Shown in pieces: positions 8,546 through 18,202 of a stretch of 64,000 nucleotides of DNA. Both the position numbers and the translations under genes were made by a program. Position 1 is the first letter of the stretch; each line of letters opens with the position of its first letter. The DNA comes from Chitinophagaceae bacterium (GTDB lineage: Bacteria; Bacteroidota; Bacteroidia; Chitinophagales; Chitinophagaceae), in assembly GCA_016710745.1 (NCBI GenBank), contig JADJVB010000012.1, forward strand, positions 496,001-560,000, given 5' to 3'. The notes beneath the pieces are model-generated. The model did not search any database and was not told where the DNA came from. It saw nothing but the letters and a program-made list of their open reading frames with translations.

Positions 8546-9243
8546 TATCTACCGCGATCATATTGGCGGGCGGACTGGGCACCAGACTCCGCACCGTGGT
8601 TTCGGAGCTGCCAAAATGCATGGCACCGGTGGCTGATAAACCCTTCCTGTTTTTTGTTATTGAATATTTGCTGAGCCAGGGCATAGACAAATTTATTTTT
8701 TCGCTCGGGTATAAAAGCGAATTGATCACTAAATACCTGGATGATCAATACCCCTCGCTTAATAAACAATACGCGATAGAAGAAGAACCGCTTGGAACAG
8801 GAGGAGCCATAAAACTGGCTTGCGGATTAACTGCCGATGAACAGGTGTTGATCCTCAATGGTGACACCATTTTCAAAGCAAACCTGGATACCCTCTCCTC
8901 TTTTCATATAAATACCGGTGCCGATTGTACATTGACCTTAAAACCCATGCAGGATTTTAACCGCTATGGGGTTGTTGAGTTGAAAAACAATTCATCCATC
9001 AGCAGTTTCAAAGAAAAAAAATACTACGCTTCAGGATTGATCAATGGTGGCATATATGCTTTACGGGTGGCCGCTTTTTTGAATGAAGACTGGCCGCAGA
9101 AATTCTCTTTCGAAAAAGATTATCTCGAAGCATTTGTTGATAAAAGGAAGATCTATGGCATTGTGCAAAGGGAATATTTTATTGACATCGGCATTCCGGA
9201 AGATTACGAACGTGCACAGGTGGAGTTAGGAGTTGGGAATTAG
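8542..9243 (+). CDS. hddC: D-glycero-D-manno-heptose 1-phosphate guanylyltransferase-like nucleotidyltransferase
   Basis: Nucleotidyltransferase of the sugar-phosphate type that would produce GDP-D-glycero-alpha-D-manno-heptose. The N-terminal signature ILAGGLGTRLR is followed by PKCMAPV, and the second motif appears as LILNGDTIF; EEEPLGTGGA and LINGGIY are also typical. I chose ATG 8542 over the in-frame ATG 8512, because 8542 overlaps the gmhA stop as ATGA and places the signature at residues 6-16. The protein is then 233 residues. The nucleotide (GTP rather than CTP or TTP) is inferred from the neighbouring gmhA, hddA and gmhB. The last codons and the stop lie inside a tandem 7-base repeat. 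Confidence 0.85.
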   Translation: MISTAIILAGGLGTRLRTVVSELPKCMAPVADKPFLFFVIEYLLSQGIDKFIFSLGYKSELITKYLDDQYPSLNKQYAIEEEPLGTGGAIKLACGLTADEQVLILNGDTIFKANLDTLSSFHINTGADCTLTLKPMQDFNRYGVVELKNNSSISSFKEKKYYASGLINGGIYALRVAAFLNEDWPQKFSFEKDYLEAFVDKRKIYGIVQREYFIDIGIPEDYERAQVELGVGN

Positions 9244-9256
9244 GAGTTAGGAGTCA
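9222..9256 (+). repeat. five tandem heptamers of GGAGTTA type over the hddC stop
   Basis: The units are GGAGTTA, GGAGTTG, GGAATTA, GGAGTTA and GGAGTCA. The hddC stop TAG is at 9241-9243, so the repeat encodes the final ELGVGN region and continues past the gene. Because 7 is not a multiple of 3, a change in copy number would shift the reading frame of the C-terminus. Confidence 0.9.
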
Positions 9257-9294
9257 TTGGTCGATAAGGTGAATTTAAATCAGGTAACGTATTT

Positions 9295-9855
9295 ATGATT
9301 GACTTTAGTAAGATAGATAAAAGCTGGACCTTGTTTCTGGATCGCGATGGCGTGATCAATCATGAGAAACATATGGATTATATTCATACCTGGGATGAGT
9401 TTGTTTTTTACGAAGGAGCCAAAGAAGCCATTGCCATTTTCGCTGGCATTTTTAAATACATCATTGTTGTAACCAATCAAAAAGGAATCGGTAAAGGAGT
9501 TACCAATATCGACGACCTGAACAATATTCATAAGAACCTGATCACGGAAATTACAGAGGCCGGCGGCAGAATAGATGCGGTGTATTTTTGTCCCGACCTG
9601 GAAGATGATAGTCCAAACCGAAAGCCAAACCCCGGCATGGGCTTACAGGCAGCACAGGATTTTCCGGATATTCATCTGTCAAAAACCATCATGGTTGGCA
9701 ACACACTCAGCGATATGGCTTTTGGCCGAAACCTGGGCTTACAAACTATATTTTTGCCAACAACCCGCCCCGAAGTTGATCTGAATGATAAACGCATTGA
9801 CGGGGTGTATCAGTCGTTAATTGAATTGGCAAATGATCTTAAAACGAAGAATTGA
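9295..9855 (+). CDS. gmhB: D-glycero-D-manno-heptose 1,7-bisphosphate 7-phosphatase (HAD family)
   Basis: Removes the 7-phosphate from the bisphosphate made by HddA. The protein is 186 residues, the normal size. HAD motif I is FLDRDGVIN (about 14-22), motif II VVTNQKGIGKG, motif III the Lys in RKPNPGMG, and motif IV VGNTLSDM. Well-studied GmhB proteins hold a zinc in a loop with three cysteines and a histidine before the KPxPGM motif; here that loop is CPDLEDDSPNRK, with only one cysteine, so the zinc site is probably absent. The gene follows hddC by 51 bases and ends the heptose cassette. A HisB-N-like phosphatase is less likely in this setting. Confidence 0.85.
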   Translation: MIDFSKIDKSWTLFLDRDGVINHEKHMDYIHTWDEFVFYEGAKEAIAIFAGIFKYIIVVTNQKGIGKGVTNIDDLNNIHKNLITEITEAGGRIDAVYFCPDLEDDSPNRKPNPGMGLQAAQDFPDIHLSKTIMVGNTLSDMAFGRNLGLQTIFLPTTRPEVDLNDKRIDGVYQSLIELANDLKTKN

Positions 9856-9962
9856 TCTTTTCTCTCCATCTTTACCGGCTATAATCCTGAATCTTTAGTT
9901 AAATTTTATTTCCGGGCCATGGTTTTGAGTTTACCTTGTTTCAGAATAACTAATTTTATAAA

Positions 9963-10940
9963 ATGAAAAAACGGTTTGTTTTATTGTTGATCACCCTGGT
10001 CTGCCAATTATCCTATGCGCAAACTTTCAGCAAAGCCGATTTACAATCGCTTCAATTGCAGGAAGATACCGTTAGGAGTTTTTCGGTAAAGATCATCCAG
10101 GGTATCAATGCGGCCGATCGTTTGGAAGCCGACAGTTTATTTACGAGGAAACTGGTACGGGCCTTAAAAACGAAAAATTCGTTCCACTACCCTTTTGAAT
10201 CCCTGCAAACCGTTTCTGTTTTGTATTCGCCCGACAGTGTATTTCGCATTTTTACCTGGCAACTGGTGATCAATGAAAATGTGATCCGGCAGCACGGTGC
10301 TATCCAGATGCGAACCAACGACGGCTCTTTAAAATTATTTGGCTTGATCGACAAGTCGGATGTTACCACAAATGTGATTGATACCATCGGTAACCACCGC
10401 GGCTGGATCGGTGCCATTTATTATAAGATCATCCAAAAGAAAAGCGGCAATAGAGATTTCTATACCTTGCTTGGCTTTGATGAAAACAATATCCGCAGTA
10501 GCCGGAAATTAATCGAGGTATTGCATTTCGAAAACGGGGAACCTGTTTTTGGAGGACCATTCTTTGCCGGCGAAGGCACCAATAGTTTCCCTAAATCGCA
10601 GAGCCGGTATATTATGGAGTTTAAAAAAGAAGCTGGACCAAGGCTTACTTACGACAAGGATCTGGACATGATCATTGTTGAACACCTGATATCAGAATCG
10701 AACGAACCCAAAAAGAAATGGACATTAATTGGGGACGGCGATTACGAAGGTTTTGTTTGGAAGGGGAATACATGGATGCATGTAAACAAAGTATTTAACC
10801 AGGTTACACCCGATGGACAGGCTCCCCTGCCTAATCCGATACGTGATGCTGCCGGCAATATCGACGAAAGTAAATTAAAGGGTGCCGAACCCGAAGCAGA
10901 AAAGAAACCCGTTAAGCCAAAGGGTAAGGGAGACAATTAG
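9963..10940 (+). CDS. secreted protein of unknown function
   Basis: A 325-residue predicted exported protein with a signal peptide that ends at about residue 20 (SYAQ). I do not recognise a family. The mature part is mixed alpha/beta, with an early TFSKADLQSLQLQEDTV helix and several aromatic strands such as FRIFTWQLVI and NRDFYTLLGFDE. The C-terminal tail, after about residue 295, is rich in Pro, Lys, Glu and Gly and looks disordered. The gene is separated by about 107 bases from gmhB and overlaps the stop of the opposing gene at 10937 by four bases, so the two genes converge tail to tail. Confidence 0.7.
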   Translation: MKKRFVLLLITLVCQLSYAQTFSKADLQSLQLQEDTVRSFSVKIIQGINAADRLEADSLFTRKLVRALKTKNSFHYPFESLQTVSVLYSPDSVFRIFTWQLVINENVIRQHGAIQMRTNDGSLKLFGLIDKSDVTTNVIDTIGNHRGWIGAIYYKIIQKKSGNRDFYTLLGFDENNIRSSRKLIEVLHFENGEPVFGGPFFAGEGTNSFPKSQSRYIMEFKKEAGPRLTYDKDLDMIIVEHLISESNEPKKKWTLIGDGDYEGFVWKGNTWMHVNKVFNQVTPDGQAPLPNPIRDAAGNIDESKLKGAEPEAEKKPVKPKGKGDN

Positions 10941-11311
10941 CCGTCTATCAAAAATGTACCGAGGTCAATAACTTTGCCTTCGCCTAATACAAATTCTTTC
11001 ATTCCTTCTATATCCACATCATTCACCACTTTACTTTGAAAAACAAGGGATTCATTGTTGTATAAGGCAAAATATAAATCAGGGTTTGTTTCGGGATTTA
11101 AAAAATCGGTATAGTCGCCATGTTTAAATGACACTTTTGCCGTACCATGTTCATCAAGTGCACTTACACCCAGGTAATCATCTTCCATGAAATCTTTTTC
11201 GTAGAGCCTGAATTCATACCCTGCCCCGGTTACCGGTGCATCGCTACCCTTGCTGATAAAGCTGGCTTTTACTTCAATATCCATTTCGGTATCCAAAGAA
11301 AATTTACTCAT
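10937..11311 (-). CDS. small cytoplasmic protein of unknown function
   Basis: A 124-residue acidic protein without a signal peptide or membrane helix. Alternating beta strands such as MDIEVKASFIS, GYEFRLYEKD, GTAKVSFKHGDY and LYFALYN suggest a beta-sandwich similar in pattern to transthyretin or C2-like folds; this is inference from strand spacing. No family is recognised. It converges with the secreted gene at 9963 by a four-base overlap. A -7-like TAACTTTA lies at 11332-11339 on the minus strand, about 20 bases before the start codon, which fits its own promoter. Confidence 0.65.
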   Translation of the reverse strand: MSKFSLDTEMDIEVKASFISKGSDAPVTGAGYEFRLYEKDFMEDDYLGVSALDEHGTAKVSFKHGDYTDFLNPETNPDLYFALYNNESLVFQSKVVNDVDIEGMKEFVLGEGKVIDLGTFLIDG

Positions 11312-11358
11312 AATGTTTTTTTGAGTGACTATAAAGTTACGATTTTAAAAGCTGCTAA

Positions 11359-11403
11359 CTTAGTGTTCTTTGTTGTAAAAAATTAACCACAAAGAACACT
11401 AAG
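11359..11403. terminator. long hairpin between lepA and the 124-residue gene
   Basis: CTTAGTGTTCTTTGT at 11359 pairs with ACAAAGAACACTAAG ending at 11403, around an A/T-rich loop. A second partial copy of the CACAAAG words follows to about 11426. The stem is long enough to act as a bidirectional terminator for lepA, which ends at 11432, but no long T run follows. Confidence 0.5.
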
Positions 11404-11431
11404 CAGTATTCACAAAGCACACAAAGATGAT

Positions 11432-13222
11432 TTAGTCATTGAGCTTAAGTACCGCTAAAAACGCCTCCTGTGGCACTTCCACATTGCCGATCTGCTTCAT
11501 TCGCTTCTTTCCTTCTTTTTGTTTTTCCAACAGCTTACGCTTACGGCTGATGTCACCTCCATAACATTTGGCGGTAACGTCTTTACGCATGGCACTGATA
11601 TTTTCACGGGCCACCACTTTGGCGCCAATAGCAGCCTGTATGGCGATCTGAAACTGTTGCTTAGGCAACAGTTCTTTCAGTTTTTCGCAAAGTTTACGGC
11701 CAAATTCATGAGCCCGGCTGCGGTGAATCAAGGCACTCAAGGCGTCCACTTTTTCACCATTAAGCAGGATATCCATCTTTACAATATCACTGGGCCGATA
11801 TTCGAGCGGATGATAATCAAAGGAAGCATAACCCCGGGTCATACTTTTCAGCTTATCGTAAAAGTCGAAAACAATTTCGGTTAATGGCATTTCAAAACTA
11901 AGCTCAACTCGTGTTGGTGTTAAGTAATGCTGGTGAGTCAAAATACCACGCTTGGTTATACAAAGGGTCATAATATTACCAATGTACTCGGGTTTGCTGA
12001 TGATCTGGGCCCTTATAAAAGGCTCGTCGATATGATCGATCCGTGTAGGATCGGGCATTTCGGTAGGGTTATTTATTTTTATCACCTGGCCCTTTACCGT
12101 GGTGGCTGTAAAACTTACGTTGGGTACAGTAGTGATCACCGTTTGATTATATTCCCGTTCCAATCTTTCCTGGATGATCTCCATATGCAGCATGCCCAAA
12201 AATCCGCAGCGGAAACCAAAGCCCAGTGCCTGCGAGGTTTCTAACTCAAAAGTGAGGGATGCATCATTCAGCTGCAATTTATCCATGCAATCACGTAACT
12301 CTTCAAAGGCATCGGTTTCAACCGGAAAGATTCCCGCAAAAACCATTGGTTTTACGTCTTCAAAACCCTGTATGGCTTCATTCGAACCATTTACCGTAGT
12401 GGTAATGGTGTCACCCACTTTCACTTCCTTGGCATTTTTAATACCGGTAATAATATAACCCACATCTCCTGCCCTCACCTCATTTCGGGGACTCATCCCA
12501 AATTTCAAAATGCCCACTTCATCAGCACCATACTCAAGCCCTGTATTACTGAATTTGATAAGGTCGCCCTTTTTAATAGTACCATTAAATACCCGGTAAT
12601 ACACGATGATACCGCGGAAACTGTTATACACGCTGTCGAAAATCAGCGCCTGCAGCGGAGCAGTCGGGTCACCTTTTGGTGCCGGTATGCGCTCTATAAT
12701 GGCCGTGAGAATCTCCTCGATACCAATTCCGCTTTTGCCGCTGGCATGCAGGATCGTTTCGGGCTTGCAGCCGATCAATTCAACGATCTGGTCAGTTACC
12801 TCCTCGATCATAGCCCCTTCCATATCAATTTTATTGATCACCGGAATGATCTCAAGGTTATTTTCAATTGCCAGGTATAAGTTACTGATTGTCTGGGCCT
12901 GAATACCCTGGCTGGCATCTACCAACAGCAGGGCTCCCTCACAGGCAGCCAGCGCCCGGCTAACTTCATAACTAAAATCCACATGGCCCGGTGTATCGAT
13001 CAGGTTAAGGACATACTCTTCTCCTTTCCAGGGGTAATTGATCTGTATAGCATGACTCTTTATGGTGATCCCTTTTTCCCGCTCCAGGTCCATATCATCC
13101 AGCACTTGCGCCTGCATATCTCTTTCGCCGATGGTTTTTGTAAATTCAAGTAACCGGTCGGCAAGGGTGGATTTGCCATGGTCGATATGGGCAATGATGC
13201 AAAAATTTCTAATATTCTTCAT
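11432..13222 (-). CDS. lepA: elongation factor 4 (LepA) GTPase
   Basis: Translational GTPase that back-translocates stalled ribosomes; it acts in the cytoplasm with a membrane-associated pool. The protein is 596 residues, the expected size. The G domain shows AHIDHGKSTLADRLLE (about 11-26), switch II DTPGHVDF and NKIDMEGA. Domain II and the EF-G-like domains follow, then the LepA-specific C-terminal domain with VKMDILLNGEKVDALS and SRKRKLLEKQKEGKKRMK, which are diagnostic for LepA rather than EF-G. The gene is transcribed alone, with a candidate -7 box 27 bases before the start, and is divergent from the PKD adhesin gene. Confidence 0.97.
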   Translation of the reverse strand: MKNIRNFCIIAHIDHGKSTLADRLLEFTKTIGERDMQAQVLDDMDLEREKGITIKSHAIQINYPWKGEEYVLNLIDTPGHVDFSYEVSRALAACEGALLLVDASQGIQAQTISNLYLAIENNLEIIPVINKIDMEGAMIEEVTDQIVELIGCKPETILHASGKSGIGIEEILTAIIERIPAPKGDPTAPLQALIFDSVYNSFRGIIVYYRVFNGTIKKGDLIKFSNTGLEYGADEVGILKFGMSPRNEVRAGDVGYIITGIKNAKEVKVGDTITTTVNGSNEAIQGFEDVKPMVFAGIFPVETDAFEELRDCMDKLQLNDASLTFELETSQALGFGFRCGFLGMLHMEIIQERLEREYNQTVITTVPNVSFTATTVKGQVIKINNPTEMPDPTRIDHIDEPFIRAQIISKPEYIGNIMTLCITKRGILTHQHYLTPTRVELSFEMPLTEIVFDFYDKLKSMTRGYASFDYHPLEYRPSDIVKMDILLNGEKVDALSALIHRSRAHEFGRKLCEKLKELLPKQQFQIAIQAAIGAKVVARENISAMRKDVTAKCYGGDISRKRKLLEKQKEGKKRMKQIGNVEVPQEAFLAVLKLND

Positions 13223-13528
13223 GTACTTTATTCCGCTTTTTAAGGGGGCAAAAGTAGTTTAAAATGCCGGGATTTGAACAGTGAGCAGGAACAGTAATAC
13301 CAAGGCATGAATTGTTTAAAACACACAATATTTAGTTTTCAGCTTTACATATGGCTTCAGTTATGTGAATAGCTGACAGAAAGCCCGATATCGGAATGTC
13401 TGATATTCCATAGTTTTTCAATCTACGCTTGTTAGTTTTTGTTTCCTGTACTTTAGAATTTCTTGCTCTTTTTACGTAAATTACAAGTGTTAATTAACTT
13501 GTTTTATAGGAATTGAACCGTCAGCCAA
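13223..13528. other. divergent intergenic region, lepA / PKD adhesin
   Basis: 306 bases without a convincing ORF. It contains the lepA -7 box at 13249-13256 on the minus strand. On the plus strand there is a T-rich zone (about 13433-13480) with TTTTTG and CTGTACTTTAGAATTTC, but no clear TAnnTTTG at the right spacing before the adhesin ATG at 13529. Nothing else stands out. Confidence 0.5.
13249..13256 (-). promoter_or_regulatory. -7 box of the lepA promoter
   Basis: On the minus strand the bases read TACTTTTG, an exact TAnnTTTG match, and the lepA ATG is 26 bases further on. The expected -33 position reads GTTC rather than TTTG, so only half of the consensus is present. Confidence 0.55.
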
Positions 13529-16500
13529 ATGAAAAATCTGTTTTTTCTTTTTCTGTTTTTACCCGGCATACTGGTTGCTCAAAAAAAAGCTCCTTACAAG
13601 TCTTCCATCATTGCCGCGCCCTGTTCAGAACCCGGCACTGTTCCTTCAAAAGCGATACCAGTTTGTGGCACTACTGTATTTACCCAAAATGCGGTAACTG
13701 ATTGCCAGGGCCCCGATATTGCACAAACTCTTTGTCCCGACCAGTATACATCCGGTCATTCTTATTGGTATAAATTCACCTGCTTTGCCAGTGGTTCACT
13801 AGATTTTTTGATTACGCCCAACCTGTTATCAGACGATTATGACTGGGTTTTATTTGATGCAACAGGCCATAATCCTGATGACGTATTTACCGACCCCACC
13901 ATGGTAATTTCTATTAATGGGGCGTTTCCGACAGGTATAACAGGGTGTGGGGCAACGGGATTAAATAACTTTGAGTGCTTTTCCAGTGCCGAATTAATAA
14001 ACCGGCCTGAAAACATCCTGGTGGGGCATAATTTCCTGTTGATGGTAACCAACTATACCAACTCCGGTGCAGGTTACGGACTCACTTTTGGTGGTACGGC
14101 GGTGATCAGTGATGGCGTTTTACCCGGTATTAGTCAGGTTGAAGGAGGTTGTACAAAACTGAAGGTTTTTTTCACAACCGATATTAAATGTACCAGCGTA
14201 ACCTTAACCGGCAGCGAGTTCACCATTAGTCCCGGTGTACATACTATTACCGGTATAACATCTAATTGCGCCCTAAGTTTTTTAACCATCACAGACCTGA
14301 CCATTAACCTGCTTAGTCCACTTGCGCCCGGCAATTATACCCTTACCGTTAATAAAGGCACAGACAACAATACCCTTAACAACGTGTGTGATAATGAGAT
14401 GCCGATCGGCACTAATATTAGTTTTACCGTTCAACAACCTGTCGGCAATTTTATACCACCACCCGAAACCTGCTTTGGCTCGGTCACTAACTTTACCAGT
14501 ACAAGTGATCCACTCCCGGGAAATACAGTTGCTGAATGGCATTGGGATTTTGGTGACCCGGCGAGCGGAGGAAGCAATATATCAACCCTTCAAAATCCTT
14601 CGCATATTTTTACTGCTACAGGTACATTTACAGTTCGGCATTGGATCGTAAACAGCGTTGGATGTAATAGCGATACGTCTTCTCAAACAGTAACGATAAT
14701 ACCGCTGCATAATATTGCTTTAAACACGGGCAATCCCAACCAAACGGTTTGTATCAATAATGCTATAATACCGTTTACTTTAACGATCAGTGGTGGGGCT
14801 TTGGGCATAACGCCAGCACTGAATTTACCCGCCGGTGTTACTGCAACTTTAGCTGGTAATACCGTGACCCTATCAGGAACTCCCACCGTGGCAGGTACAT
14901 TTAATTATACCCTTACAACTACCGGTAACAGTTGTGCGCCTGTTAATTTTACCGGAACCATTACCGTTACCGGGGATGCTACGCTAGCCCGTACATCTGC
15001 TGCGGGTACAGATGCGCAGGAGCTTTGCAGAAATTCAGCCATTACCGACATAACCTATATTTTTGGTGGAAGCGCAAGCGGTGCAACGGTAACCGGTTTG
15101 CCGCCTGGTGTTGGCTGGTTGGTTACGGGTAATATTATTACTATCAGCGGAAGCCCCACAGTAGCTTTACCTGCGGCCTATAACTACACCGTTAGTACTT
15201 TGGGGCCCTGCATAAAACCAAGTATGACCGGGACTATTTTAGTAAATGAATTACCCACCGCTGCTTTTTCGTATACTGCTCCCAGTTGTGAAACAAGGAT
15301 AATTGGTTTTACCGACGGATCTACAGCTAATATTGGCGTTTTGGATCTATGGACATGGGATTTTGGCGATGGCCCGCCTACCAGTTCTTTACAAAACCCT
15401 ACGCATGTGTATGCGGCGGCGGGAGCTTATACAGTTACCCTTGCGGTGAGAAATGATAAAGGTTGTATCAGCAACCCCATTGCCTCTACCATAATCAATA
15501 TTGATAACAGGCCGCAGGCGGGGTTCATTATTCCGGAAGTATGTTTAAATGATACCTATGCTCAATTTACCGACACCAGTAAACTAATCAACGCTGCCAT
15601 CGACCGCTGGGATTGGGATTTTGGTGATCCGGGTTCGGGGCCATTGAACGTATCCGGTTTACAAAACCCTACACACAGTTATTCGGCTGTGGGCTCATAC
15701 AACGTACGTCTGATTGCTTGGAACAGCATAAAAGGCTGCCGTGATACCATTACACAGTCAATATTTGTCAATGGAAGCTTTCCGGCGGCTAATTTTAACG
15801 TAAATAATCCGGCTATGCTTTGTGCCAACGATTCCGTGGGCATTGTTGAGGCTTCAACTGTTTTTCCAGGAAATATTACCAGGATTGAAATTTACTGGGA
15901 TAACGCCAACTTTCCTGCAGTTTTTCAAACAGATAATAATCCTTTTAACGGAAAAATATATCGTCATTTATATCCAAACTTTCAATCGCCTTTAACCAAC
16001 GTATTTACGATCCGCTACCGGGCTTATTCGGGTGGAGTTTGTGTGAATGATAAACTGGACGATATTACAGTGAATGCAGCACCGTTGGTGCAGTTTAATA
16101 ATATGCCCAACAGTTGCCTGCTGGTGCCTCCTTTTCAGATCACACAGGCCAGCGAAATTGGCGCCGTACCAGGTACGGGTGTTTACAGCGGGCCGGGTGT
16201 ATCACCGGGTGGCGTGTTTGATCCGCAGCTGGCCGGCGTAGGCACCCATACCCTCACGTTTACCTTTACGTCAACTGCAGCAGGTTGTGTGGATAGTAAA
16301 ACCAATACCATTACCGTGCTGGATACAGCTCATGCTGCTTTTAGTTTTGTGTCGCCCAGTTGTGAACAGTTACCTACTTCTTTTACCGATCTGTCAACAG
16401 CGCCCGCTTCGGTTACACTAACCAATACTGTTTGGGACTTTGGAGATCTATCGCCCCTGGAAAATCATGCACCCGGTACAACATTCGGGCACCTGTTCCC

Positions 16501-18202
16501 CGGTCCGGGCACCTATACCGTAACCATGTACAACGAATCGACTGTGGGTTGCAGAAGCACGGTAGTCAGCAAGCAGGTTACCATCGATCCAAATCATTCC
16601 ATTACGTTAACATCAGGTAATAGTATTCAAACGCTATGTATCAATAATGCCATTACGCCAATCGTTTATACGCTCGCCGGAGGAGCTACGGGAGCAACGG
16701 TGTTAAATCTGCCACCAGGCCTGGGTTATACAGTAACTGGCACAACGCTGACCATATCGGGCACACCAACCTCTACCCTCAATTCGCCTTATAATTTCAG
16801 TATTCAAACAACAGGTAATACCTGTGTCTTGGCACAGGCAAGTGGTTCAATAACCGTAGATGCTGATCATACCATTACTTTCAGCTCGGGAAATACCACG
16901 CAATCTGTTTGTGTGAATACTCCCATTGATCCAATTGTTTACACCATCGGTGGCGGAGCAAGCAGTGTTAGCATTGCCAATTTACCGCCGGGTATTGTGT
17001 TTACGGTTACAGGAAATACGGTAACTATCTCAGGTATTCCGACCACCACGGCTGGCGGTCCTTTGTTTCTATATACTATCCAAACCACGGGTAATGGTTG
17101 TGTTAAGGCAAGTGCTGCCGGCGAGATTCGGGTAAACCCATACCCCGTTTCCAATTTCATAATTGACAAACCTGCGTATTGCTTACCTAACGCGATCGTA
17201 AACTTTACAAACGGCTCCACCATGCCCGATGGTAGCCAAATGACCTATGCCTGGGAATTTGGTGAACTTTCCAGCGGTTTAAATAATTTTTCTACTTTGG
17301 TTCACCCATCTCACTGGTACGCAACTACCGGGCCTTTTGATGTAAAACTTATTGCCAGGAGCATGGCGGTGCTTAACGGGAACATAATTGGTTGTTTGCA
17401 CGATACCATAATTAAGATCAGCAGTATTCATCCACAGCCTATTGCGGCCTTTGCACAAAGTCAGCCAACTGCCTGCCTGGGTGATGTGGTTGGCTTTGCC
17501 GATAATTCCAACCCGATGGACGGCGCTGCCAATGCCTGGTTCTGGGATATGGGAGATGGGGTGCAAAAAGATGTTCCCACGTTTTCTTATACCTATACCG
17601 ACACACTTGAATATAATATCAGGTTTTACATGGGAAACAGTTTTGGTTGTAACAGTGATACCATAAACAGGTTATTTAAAGTGTATCCAAACCCAACCAT
17701 TTATGCCGGGGAAGACAGAACTGTGCTGCAGGGAGGACGTGTTATTTTGGCGCCGGTAGCAACCGGTGTTGAACTACAATACCTGTGGACACCCAATCTT
17801 TATTTCCTTAACGGTAACAACGGCATTAAAAATCCGACTGCCAGTAATATTCAGGATGATATCACTTACCGAATAACGGTTACGGCAAGAGGTGGCTGTA
17901 AACGTAGTGATGACATATATATTAAGATCCTTAAACCACCGGTCATTCCAAATACATTTACTCCAAACAGCGATGGAATAAATGATAAATGGCTGATCAG
18001 TTACCTCAATGATTATCCCGATTGCAAAGTGGAAGTATTTACCCGGTCCGGGCAATTGGTATTCAGATCGGAAAAAGGATACCCAGTGCCCTGGGATGGA
18101 ACCCGGAATGGCAAACCGCTGCCTTTTGATACGTATTATTATATTATAGAGCCGGGTTTTGGCAGAGACCCTGTAACGGGATACATTACCCTGGTTAAAT
18201 AG
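13529..18202 (+). CDS. giant PKD-repeat surface protein with type B T9SS C-terminal domain
   Basis: A 1557-residue exported protein. A signal peptide ends near residue 14-18 (ILVAQK). A cysteine-rich domain (about 30-195) with SYWYKFTCFASGSLDF resembles domains for surface glycoproteins. The rest alternates two modules: PKD domains, each with a WDFGD core (for example near 340, 610, 700, 985 and about 1350), and a module of about 85 residues with repeated CINNAI, LPPG and TISGTP words, present at least four times. The end, from VIPNTFTPNSDGINDKW to ITLVK, is the gliding motility-associated type B domain that directs export by the type IX system. Likely a cell-surface adhesin or filament. The gene is monocistronic and no enzyme domain is seen. 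Confidence 0.92.
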   Translation: MKNLFFLFLFLPGILVAQKKAPYKSSIIAAPCSEPGTVPSKAIPVCGTTVFTQNAVTDCQGPDIAQTLCPDQYTSGHSYWYKFTCFASGSLDFLITPNLLSDDYDWVLFDATGHNPDDVFTDPTMVISINGAFPTGITGCGATGLNNFECFSSAELINRPENILVGHNFLLMVTNYTNSGAGYGLTFGGTAVISDGVLPGISQVEGGCTKLKVFFTTDIKCTSVTLTGSEFTISPGVHTITGITSNCALSFLTITDLTINLLSPLAPGNYTLTVNKGTDNNTLNNVCDNEMPIGTNISFTVQQPVGNFIPPPETCFGSVTNFTSTSDPLPGNTVAEWHWDFGDPASGGSNISTLQNPSHIFTATGTFTVRHWIVNSVGCNSDTSSQTVTIIPLHNIALNTGNPNQTVCINNAIIPFTLTISGGALGITPALNLPAGVTATLAGNTVTLSGTPTVAGTFNYTLTTTGNSCAPVNFTGTITVTGDATLARTSAAGTDAQELCRNSAITDITYIFGGSASGATVTGLPPGVGWLVTGNIITISGSPTVALPAAYNYTVSTLGPCIKPSMTGTILVNELPTAAFSYTAPSCETRIIGFTDGSTANIGVLDLWTWDFGDGPPTSSLQNPTHVYAAAGAYTVTLAVRNDKGCISNPIASTIINIDNRPQAGFIIPEVCLNDTYAQFTDTSKLINAAIDRWDWDFGDPGSGPLNVSGLQNPTHSYSAVGSYNVRLIAWNSIKGCRDTITQSIFVNGSFPAANFNVNNPAMLCANDSVGIVEASTVFPGNITRIEIYWDNANFPAVFQTDNNPFNGKIYRHLYPNFQSPLTNVFTIRYRAYSGGVCVNDKLDDITVNAAPLVQFNNMPNSCLLVPPFQITQASEIGAVPGTGVYSGPGVSPGGVFDPQLAGVGTHTLTFTFTSTAAGCVDSKTNTITVLDTAHAAFSFVSPSCEQLPTSFTDLSTAPASVTLTNTVWDFGDLSPLENHAPGTTFGHLFPGPGTYTVTMYNESTVGCRSTVVSKQVTIDPNHSITLTSGNSIQTLCINNAITPIVYTLAGGATGATVLNLPPGLGYTVTGTTLTISGTPTSTLNSPYNFSIQTTGNTCVLAQASGSITVDADHTITFSSGNTTQSVCVNTPIDPIVYTIGGGASSVSIANLPPGIVFTVTGNTVTISGIPTTTAGGPLFLYTIQTTGNGCVKASAAGEIRVNPYPVSNFIIDKPAYCLPNAIVNFTNGSTMPDGSQMTYAWEFGELSSGLNNFSTLVHPSHWYATTGPFDVKLIARSMAVLNGNIIGCLHDTIIKISSIHPQPIAAFAQSQPTACLGDVVGFADNSNPMDGAANAWFWDMGDGVQKDVPTFSYTYTDTLEYNIRFYMGNSFGCNSDTINRLFKVYPNPTIYAGEDRTVLQGGRVILAPVATGVELQYLWTPNLYFLNGNNGIKNPTASNIQDDITYRITVTARGGCKRSDDIYIKILKPPVIPNTFTPNSDGINDKWLISYLNDYPDCKVEVFTRSGQLVFRSEKGYPVPWDGTRNGKPLPFDTYYYIIEPGFGRDPVTGYITLVK

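Noticed and set aside
13529..18202. Polysaccharide-degrading enzyme
   Set aside because: No glycoside hydrolase or lyase motif is visible in the large PKD protein; it is called an adhesin-type protein.
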